Assembly (NCBI RefSeq): GCF_000818015.1
Contig: NZ_CP007511.1
Coordinates: forward strand, 4,315,501 to 4,379,500
Source: Stutzerimonas balearica DSM 6083
Lineage (GTDB): Bacteria; Pseudomonadota; Gammaproteobacteria; Pseudomonadales; Pseudomonadaceae
Direction: 5' to 3'
DNA: 64,000 bases
In this document: positions 57,108 through 64,000 of the stretch, piece after piece
How the letters are laid out: the number at the start of each line of letters is the position of its first letter
Numbering within the stretch: position 1 is the first letter of the stretch
The notes under the pieces: generated by a model
Seen by the model: only the letters and a program-made list of their open reading frames with translations
Database searches by the model: none
Told to the model about the DNA's origin: nothing
Made by a program: the position numbers and the translations under genes

Positions 57108-57578
57108 TTAGAGTTGGGAGGCCAGTTTTTCGACCAGTTCGTTGTGTACCTTGGCGTCCACCTGGGACTCCAGGATCTTCTCCGCACCGGCTACGGCAAG
57201 CGCCGCGACCTGACTGCGCAGTTGGTCCCTGGCACGGTTCACTTCCTGTTCGATCTCGGCGCGGGCGCCGGCTACCAGCCGCTCACCCTCGGCACGGGCT
57301 TGCTGCTTGGCTTCCTCGATGATCGCATTGGCGTGCTTGTTCGCCTGCTCGAGGATCTGGGCAGCCTGCTCCTTGGTCTCACGGAGGGTGTTGGACACCT
57401 TTTCCTGAGCCAGTTTCAGGTCTTGCTGCGCACGGCCTGCCGCATCCAGCCCCTCGGCGATCTTCTTCTGGCGTGCGTTCATGGCGGCCGTGATAGGCGG
57501 CCAGACGAACTTCATGCAGAACCAGACGAAGATAGCGAAGGCGAGCGTTTGACCGAACAGCGTCAAGTTAATGTTCAC
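57108..57578 (-). CDS. atpF: ATP synthase F0 b subunit
   Basis: 156 residues. One N-terminal membrane helix ([20 protein letters not shown]) and a long charged helix that dimerises as the stator ('[20 protein letters not shown]'). [10 protein letters not shown] start is standard. Normal size. Confidence 0.96.
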   Translation of the reverse strand: MNINLTLFGQTLAFAIFVWFCMKFVWPPITAAMNARQKKIAEGLDAAGRAQQDLKLAQEKVSNTLRETKEQAAQILEQANKHANAIIEEAKQQARAEGERLVAGARAEIEQEVNRARDQLRSQVAALAVAGAEKILESQVDAKVHNELVEKLASQL

Positions 57579-57671
57579 AGCGATTTACCTCGTGCTATCT
57601 CGTTCAACGCGGGAGTCATTCCACGGCGACGGGGCTCGCCCGGCGAACCCCATCTCAAACCGGAAAAATGA

Positions 57672-57914
<243 letters not shown>

Positions 57915-57970
57915 CTAAGGGGGGTTTAAGGTTTGTTGGGTAAAGCGGACTAGCGTTGGCCGGACGTTCC

Positions 57971-58852
<882 letters not shown>

Positions 58853-58859
58853 TCAATAC

Positions 58860-59264
58860 TCAATGCTTCGGATTGTTTTTCAGCAGCAGGAGTGCGCTCG
58901 CGGAGGTGCCCAGCACCAGCACGTAGCCGGCAAACAAGGCAACCGGCTCCAGCGGTCGTACTCCCACGAACACCAGCGCAAAGAGCGCTGCTGCCAGAAT
59001 CTGTTTTCCCATCTCTCCAGCCCAGAAGGACTGGACGATCGCCCGGGTCGAACGCGCGCCAAAGTAACGAAAGGCCTTGTACGCAAAATACGCATTCGCC
59101 GACAGGGCGATCAGGCCGCCGAGCAGCGCCGAGTATCCGGCGACGACTCCAAACACAACACCGCAAGCCAGCGTGCCGACCAAGGCCGCAACGGCCTGGA
59201 CGAGCAGTCCTCGAAATGCTGGCTGACGGTGGAAGGGTGTCCTGTTACGTATGTTCACCGGCAT
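58860..59264 (-). CDS. atpI: ATP synthase accessory protein AtpI
   Basis: 134 residues with four helices ('LLVQAVAALVGTLACGVVFG'). First gene of the atp operon; AtpI helps assemble the c-ring and may act as a Mg2+/Ca2+ channel. ATG 59264 (MPVNIRNRTPFHRQ) is preferred over the in-frame ATG 59351, which lies upstream of the predicted -10 box. Confidence 0.88.
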   Translation of the reverse strand: MPVNIRNRTPFHRQPAFRGLLVQAVAALVGTLACGVVFGVVAGYSALLGGLIALSANAYFAYKAFRYFGARSTRAIVQSFWAGEMGKQILAAALFALVFVGVRPLEPVALFAGYVLVLGTSASALLLLKNNPKH

Positions 59265-59322
59265 TCCACCGCGGTATCGAGATGCGCCTGGCTGCTGGCT
59301 GCAGTCCCAAAAAAGCGCGGCG

Positions 59323-59351
59323 AGTATAGGAGCAGGGCCCCACCGGTTCAA
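59323..59351 (-). promoter_or_regulatory. Sigma-70 promoter of the atp operon
   Basis: Minus strand TTGAAC-N17-TATACT, nearly consensus with optimal spacing. The -10 box ends 59 bp upstream of atpI ATG. The intervening 59265-59322 contains no gene. Confidence 0.75.
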
Positions 59352-59394
59352 CTATCCGGTAGTTATTTCCGACCGGCACTACAAAAATTTTGTA

Positions 59395-60267
59395 TCAACG
59401 AATGTGAGCCAGCACGCCCTGCAGCTCGTCGAGCGAGCTATAGCGAATCACCAGCTGCCCCTTGCCCTTGGCTCCGTGGCGAATCTGCACCGGAGAGCCC
59501 AGCCGCTCGGCCAGCCGCTGTTCCAGACGGCTGATGTCGGGATCCGCCTTCGGCGCCTCCTTTGGTGCTTCCTTGCCGTTGAGCCACTGGCGGACCAGCG
59601 CTTCGGTCTGACGTACCGTCAGGCCGCGTGCGACAACGTGCCGCGCCCCTTCCACCTGCTGCTCGGCTGGCAGGCCGAGCAGCGCCCGGGCGTGGCCCAT
59701 TTCCAGATCGCCATGGGCGAGCAGGGTCTTGATCTCTTCGGGCAGGCCGATCAGGCGCAACAGGTTGCTTACCGAAACCCGCGATTTACCCACGGCGTCG
59801 GCGACCTGTTGCTGGGTCAGCTGGAATTCCTGCTGCAAGCGCTGCAGGGCAATGGCCTCTTCGATCGGATTGAGGTCCTCGCGCTGGATGTTTTCAATCA
59901 GCGCCATGGCGATCGCCGCTTCGTCAGGAACGTCACGCACCATCGCCGGGATCTTTTCCAGGCCTGCCTGCTGGCTGGCGCGCCAACGACGTTCGCCCGC
60001 GATGATCTCGAAGCGGCCGCCGTCGATCGCGCGCACGACGATCGGTTGCATCACGCCCTGGGCACGGATCGAGCTGGCCAGCTCCTCCAGCGCGGCCGGA
60101 TCCATGTCGCGTCGCGGCTGGTACTTGCCGCGCTGGATCAGTTCCAGCGGCAGATGCTGCAGTTCTCGGCTATCGGCCTTGACCGCTTGTTCCTGTAGCG
60201 TCGTGACGCTGGCACCGCCAAGCAAGGCGTCCAGTCCGCGTCCCAGGCCTCTTTTCTTGGTCGCCAT
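59395..60267 (-). CDS. parB: Chromosome partitioning protein ParB
   Basis: 290 residues. Starts 'KKRGLGRGLDALLGG', ParA-interacting N-terminus; then the CTP-binding box 'PMVRDVPDEAAIAMALIENIQ' region with GERRWRAS, HTH 'VGKSRVSVSNLLRLIGLP' and a C-terminal dimerisation domain ('LGSPVQIRHGAKGKGQLVI'). Binds parS, a copy of which is found at 25400. It follows parA by 9 bp. Confidence 0.96.
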   Translation of the reverse strand: MATKKRGLGRGLDALLGGASVTTLQEQAVKADSRELQHLPLELIQRGKYQPRRDMDPAALEELASSIRAQGVMQPIVVRAIDGGRFEIIAGERRWRASQQAGLEKIPAMVRDVPDEAAIAMALIENIQREDLNPIEEAIALQRLQQEFQLTQQQVADAVGKSRVSVSNLLRLIGLPEEIKTLLAHGDLEMGHARALLGLPAEQQVEGARHVVARGLTVRQTEALVRQWLNGKEAPKEAPKADPDISRLEQRLAERLGSPVQIRHGAKGKGQLVIRYSSLDELQGVLAHIR

Positions 60268-60276
60268 GAAAATTCC

Positions 60277-61065
60277 TTATGCGAGGGCGCTGCGTGCTGC
60301 CTTGCGCTGGCGACGGGACAACTCGCCGGCGAGCGCCAGATAGGCCTGTGCGCCCTTCGATTGCTTGTCGTACACCAGCGCCGGCATGCCATGGCTGGGC
60401 GCTTCGGCCAGGCGCACATTGCGCGGGATGACGGTGTCGTAGAGTTTGTCGCCGAAATGCGTGCGCAGCTGCTCGGAAACATCGTTGGTCAGGCTGCTGC
60501 GCGGGTCGTACATGGTACGCAGCAGGCCTTCGATCGTCAGGCTCGGATTGAGTGCCCGACCGATGCGCTGAATCGAGTCGACCAGATCGGTCAGCCCTTC
60601 GAGCGCGTAATACTCGCATTGCATCGGAATGATCACCCCGTCGGCGGCGGCCAGCGCGTTGACCGTCAGCATCGACAGCGAAGGCGGGCAGTCGATGAGG
60701 ATGTAATCGTAGTTTTCGCGCACCGGCGCCAGCGCCTCGCGCAGGCGATGCTCCTTGGTCGGCAGTTTGAGCAGATCGACCTCGGCCGCGGTGAGATCGC
60801 GGTTGGCCGGCAACAGCTGGTAGCCGCCATGCTCGGAGAACTGCATCGCATCGACCAGGCTGCAGTCGCCGATGAGCACGTCGTAGATCGAGTGCTCCAG
60901 GTTGAGCTTGTCCACACCACTGCCAGTGGTGGCGTTGCCCTGCGGGTCGAGGTCGATCAGCAGGACACGACGACGCGTGGCTACCAGCGAGGCCGCCAGG
61001 TTGATGCAGGTGGTGGTCTTGGCGACACCACCCTTCTGGTTGGCGATGGCGAATACACGGGCCAT
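60277..61065 (-). CDS. parA: Chromosome partitioning ATPase ParA (Soj)
   Basis: 262 residues. Deviant Walker A 'KGGVAKTTTCINLAASL', Walker A' 'LIDLDPQGNATTG' and 'LIDCPPSLSMLTVNALAA'. Works with ParB to segregate the origin region. No N-terminal HTH, as expected for a chromosomal type. It follows rsmG by 18 bp. Confidence 0.96.
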   Translation of the reverse strand: MARVFAIANQKGGVAKTTTCINLAASLVATRRRVLLIDLDPQGNATTGSGVDKLNLEHSIYDVLIGDCSLVDAMQFSEHGGYQLLPANRDLTAAEVDLLKLPTKEHRLREALAPVRENYDYILIDCPPSLSMLTVNALAAADGVIIPMQCEYYALEGLTDLVDSIQRIGRALNPSLTIEGLLRTMYDPRSSLTNDVSEQLRTHFGDKLYDTVIPRNVRLAEAPSHGMPALVYDKQSKGAQAYLALAGELSRRQRKAARSALA

Positions 61066-61083
61066 GTCAGCGTCTGTCCAGGG

Positions 61084-61734
61084 TCATGAAATGCGGCGCA
61101 GTATCAGCAGATGGCGCTGGCCTTGGCAACCTGGAACCTGCAGCACATGACAACGCTCCAGTTCGAAGTCCGCGGGTAGCGCCTGCAGTTCGTCCTCCGG
61201 ATGCACGCCCTTCATCGCCAGCCAGCGCGTGTCGGTGTCGCCCAAGTGGCGAGTCCAGTCAGCGAAATCGGCCAGCGCGCTGAAGGCCCGTGAGCTGATC
61301 CCCACGAACGGTTGCTCCGGACGGTAGCGTTCGACCCGCTCATGGACCACTTCGAGATTGCCCAGCCCAAGCTCCAGCTTTACCTGGGTGAGAAAGCGCG
61401 TCTTCTTGCCGTTGGAGTCGAGCAGCACGAAGCGCCGCTCGGGAAACATGATGGCCAGCGGTATACCTGGCATGCCGCCGCCACTGCCAACATCTAGCCA
61501 GCGATCGCCACCTTCGGCGACATAGCGGACCACGCTCAGGCTGTCGAGCAAGTGGCGCGAAACCATCTCGTCCGGATCACGGACGGCCGTCAGGTTGTAG
61601 GCCTTGTTCCACTTGATCAGCAGCGCCAGGTAGTCGAGCAACTGCCGCTGCTGTTGCTCGGACAGCGCTATGCCCAGTTCATGGGCACCGGCGACCAGCT
61701 CTTCGGCATGGCTTCGGGTCACCGCCTCGCTCAC
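61084..61734 (-). CDS. rsmG: 16S rRNA m7G527 methyltransferase RsmG (GidB)
   Basis: 216 residues. SAM-binding '[17 protein letters not shown]' and '[18 protein letters not shown]'. Methylates G527 of 16S rRNA; loss gives streptomycin resistance. Its start overlaps the mnmG stop by 4 nt. Confidence 0.96.
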   Translation of the reverse strand: MSEAVTRSHAEELVAGAHELGIALSEQQQRQLLDYLALLIKWNKAYNLTAVRDPDEMVSRHLLDSLSVVRYVAEGGDRWLDVGSGGGMPGIPLAIMFPERRFVLLDSNGKKTRFLTQVKLELGLGNLEVVHERVERYRPEQPFVGISSRAFSALADFADWTRHLGDTDTRWLAMKGVHPEDELQALPADFELERCHVLQVPGCQGQRHLLILRRIS

Positions 61735-63629
61735 GCGCTCTGCTCCAGCTGTTGTCCGGCACCACGCTTTTTCAGGTGGATCATCAGCAGTGAAACTGCC
61801 GCCGGGGTCACCCCTGGGATACGCGAGGCCTGGCCCAGCGTCTGCGGGCGGGCCTGCGAAAGCTTGTGCTGGATTTCCTTCGACAGGCCGGAGATCGAGG
61901 GGTAGTCCAGGTCGACCGGCAGTGCGATGTTCTCGCTGGCGCGCAAACGCTCGATCTCGTCGCGCTGGCGCTCGATGTAGCCGGCGTACTTGGTGCTGAT
62001 CTCCACCTGCTCGGCCACCTGCGGATCGGCGCCGGCATCGCCGGTCAGTTCGATGAGGCTGGCGTAGTCGATTTCCGGCCGCGCCAGCAGGTTGAGCAGG
62101 TTGTACTCACGCACCAGGGGGCTACCGAAACGCTCGGCGATCGCGGTGCCCTCCGCGCTGCCGGGCCGCACCCAAGTGCTCTTCAGTCGCTGCTCCTCAC
62201 GCTCGATGCCTTCGCGCTTGGCGCAGAACGCCGCCCAGCGGGTGTCATCCACGAGACCCAGTTCGCGTCCCTTTTCGGTCAGGCGCAGATCGGCATTGTC
62301 CTCGCGCAGGATCAGGCGGTACTCGGCGCGCGAGGTGAACATGCGATAGGGCTCTTGCGTGCCGAGCGTGATCAGGTCATCGACCAGCACACCGAGGTAG
62401 GCCTCGTCACGACGCGGGCACCAGGCTTCACGCCCCTGCGCCCGCAGCGCTGCATTGGCACCGGCCAGCAGCCCCTGAGCGCCAGCCTCTTCGTAGCCGG
62501 TGGTGCCATTGATCTGCCCGGCGAAGAAAAGCCCGCCAATGACCTTGGTTTCCAGGCTGTACTTCAGGTCTCGCGGATCGAAAAAGTCATATTCGATGGC
62601 GTAGCCCGGACGAACGATATGCGCGTTCTCCATGCCACGAATGCTGCGGACGATCTCAAGCTGCACGTCGAACGGCAGCGAAGTGGAGATGCCATTGGGA
62701 TACAGCTCGTGCGTCGTCAGTCCTTCGGGTTCGAGGAAAACCTGATGGCTGTCCTTGTCGGCGAAGCGATGGATCTTGTCTTCGATCGATGGGCAATAAC
62801 GCGGGCCAATGCCTTCGATCACCCCGGAATACATGGGCGACCGATCCAGGTTGCTGGCGATGATCTCGTGGGTGCGCGCGTTGGTATGGGTGATCCAGCA
62901 GCTGACCTGCGGCGGATGCTGCTCGCGCGAGCCGAGGAACGACATCACCGGTAGTGGCGTGTCGCCCGGCTGCTCGGTCATCTGCGAAAAATCCACGCTG
63001 CGCCCGTCGATGCGCGGTGGTGTACCGGTCTTCAAACGACCGACACGCAGCGGCAGCTCCCGCAAGCGACGTGCCAGGGCGAGCGAAGGGGGATCACCGG
63101 CGCGTCCTCCCGAATAGTTCTGCAACCCGATGTGGATAAGTCCGCCGAGAAAGGTCCCGGTCGTCAGAACAACGTTGTCCGCGAGGAAACGCAGGCCCAT
63201 CTGTGTCACGACACCCTTGACCTGGTCCTGCTCGACAACCAGGTCGTCCGCCGCCTGCTGAAATATCCACAGGTTGGTCTGGTTTTCCAGGATTTCCCGC
63301 ACGGCAGCCTTGTACAGGATCCGATCGGCCTGCGCACGCGTGGCGCGCACAGCCGGGCCCTTGCGGCTGTTGAGGATGCGGAACTGGATACCGCCCTTGT
63401 CGGTGGCTGTCGCCATGGCGCCGCCGAGCGCATCGATTTCCTTGACCAGATGACTCTTGCCGATACCGCCGATCGCGGGGTTGCAGCTCATCTGTCCGAG
63501 TGTCTCGACGTTGTGCGTCAACAGCAGGGTCTTCACGCCCATGCGCGCAGCGGCCAGGGCTGCCTCGGTGCCGGCATGGCCACCGCCTATGACGATCACG
63601 TCGAACCGGGAAGGGAAATCCACACGCAC
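61731..63629 (-). CDS. mnmG: tRNA uridine 5-carboxymethylaminomethyl modification enzyme MnmG (GidA)
   Basis: 632 residues. FAD-binding '[20 protein letters not shown]', '[20 protein letters not shown]', '[23 protein letters not shown]' (split) and the C-terminal helical region binding MnmE. Makes cmnm5U34 in tRNAs. First gene of the operon here; its upstream region holds DnaA boxes. Full length. Confidence 0.97.
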   Translation of the reverse strand: MRVDFPSRFDVIVIGGGHAGTEAALAAARMGVKTLLLTHNVETLGQMSCNPAIGGIGKSHLVKEIDALGGAMATATDKGGIQFRILNSRKGPAVRATRAQADRILYKAAVREILENQTNLWIFQQAADDLVVEQDQVKGVVTQMGLRFLADNVVLTTGTFLGGLIHIGLQNYSGGRAGDPPSLALARRLRELPLRVGRLKTGTPPRIDGRSVDFSQMTEQPGDTPLPVMSFLGSREQHPPQVSCWITHTNARTHEIIASNLDRSPMYSGVIEGIGPRYCPSIEDKIHRFADKDSHQVFLEPEGLTTHELYPNGISTSLPFDVQLEIVRSIRGMENAHIVRPGYAIEYDFFDPRDLKYSLETKVIGGLFFAGQINGTTGYEEAGAQGLLAGANAALRAQGREAWCPRRDEAYLGVLVDDLITLGTQEPYRMFTSRAEYRLILREDNADLRLTEKGRELGLVDDTRWAAFCAKREGIEREEQRLKSTWVRPGSAEGTAIAERFGSPLVREYNLLNLLARPEIDYASLIELTGDAGADPQVAEQVEISTKYAGYIERQRDEIERLRASENIALPVDLDYPSISGLSKEIQHKLSQARPQTLGQASRIPGVTPAAVSLLMIHLKKRGAGQQLEQSA

Positions 63630-63706
63630 CTCGTGCCTGTTGAGTTGGGATCTGGGAAGGCCGCGAAGTATAGGGAGTTAGCAGGCTCGAATGAAGGGCT
63701 CTGCAC

Positions 63707-63992
63707 AAAAAATGACCAAAGGACGGGCTGTGGCCCAAAATGAATAAACAAGTCAGAGAGAAGAAAAGCTTGTTTATATGTTTACTTATACTGAACCCCC
63801 GTTCTGTGGATAACCTATTACAGACCACGCAGGACAAGGTTTCCAGCATTCAGAAACTCTGTGCGGTATCTGCGTGGGAATTGGGGGGAGCCGGTTGACG
63901 GCTTGTGGGTAAAACACCTCGTTATCCACAAGCAGGTGGGCGACCATGTTGCCAACAGGCTTATCGACGGTGTTCAGGGCCAGTTATCTACA
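63707..63992. promoter_or_regulatory. DnaA-box cluster with AT-rich segment, origin-like
   Basis: Perfect DnaA boxes: TGTGGATAA at 63805-63813 and TTATCCACA at 63922-63930. One-mismatch boxes: TGTGGGTAA at 63904-63912 and TTATCTACA at 63984-63992; a weaker TTATCGACG at 63961. An AT-rich stretch (63707-63793) lies beside them. No gene in 63630-64000. In Pseudomonas two autonomously replicating fragments have been linked to the rpmH-dnaA and gidA neighbourhoods. The region is cut by the window edge. Confidence 0.6.
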
Positions 63993-64000
63993 AGGCTCCT

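Noticed and set aside
59382..59396. tacaaaaattttgta palindrome as a parB terminator
   Set aside because: AT-only stem overlapping the stop codon with no GC part; unlikely to terminate.

Overview
The window looks like a chromosomal segment from a Pseudomonas of the stutzeri group (Stutzerimonas), immediately next to the replication origin. The right third has the gene order typical of Pseudomonas: mnmG-rsmG-parA-parB, then atpIBEFHAGDC, glmU, a DeoR-type regulator (glmR) and glmS. It ends in a cluster of DnaA boxes. The species call is inference from GC-rich coding, gene order and REP-type repeats; no marker gene is present to prove it.

Layout. 1-0.7 kb: 3' part of a MetQ-type methionine-binding lipoprotein gene with a strong terminator. 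0.9-11.5 kb: malonate decarboxylase cluster mdcABCDEGH with transporter madLM and LysR regulator mdcR. A D-amino-acid dehydrogenase gene behind a tandem glycine riboswitch lies between madM and mdcR. 11.5-15.5 kb: arsenic island arsR-arsH-ynfA-gapdh-arsJ (arsenate exported as 1-arseno-3-phosphoglycerate). 15.7-20.8 kb: PAP2 phosphatase, permease/redox-protein pair, SDR, and an orphan phnH-phnN pair. 21.1-24.7 kb: TAXI-TRAP transporter with DUF1850 partner. 24.9-27.7 kb: small conserved genes, a COG0523 GTPase and a parS site. 28.0-33.7 kb: bacteriophytochrome cluster bphP, response regulator, hybrid kinase, bphO.

33.7-48.0 kb: an accessory island between bphO and glmS. It carries the stress-tolerance cargo known as tLST/LHR/TLPQC: HTH regulator, hsp20, clpG, ftsH, trx, kefB, dgc, psiE, htpX and degP, all on the minus strand. 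On the glmS side are IS66 and IS21 remnants and a tnsE-like 3' fragment whose open frame abuts the glmS stop codon. On the bphO side are three spaced direct repeats beginning at a 5'-TGTGGGA end. I infer a Tn7-like element inserted downstream of glmS. A later deletion would have removed its right end, tnsABCD and the 5' part of tnsE, trapping the cargo.

Three genes (bphP, the GGDEF gene and the HTH gene) each appear to have lost one base in a short homopolymer. This is either decay or systematic sequencing error, and it should be settled before any of the three is called a pseudogene.
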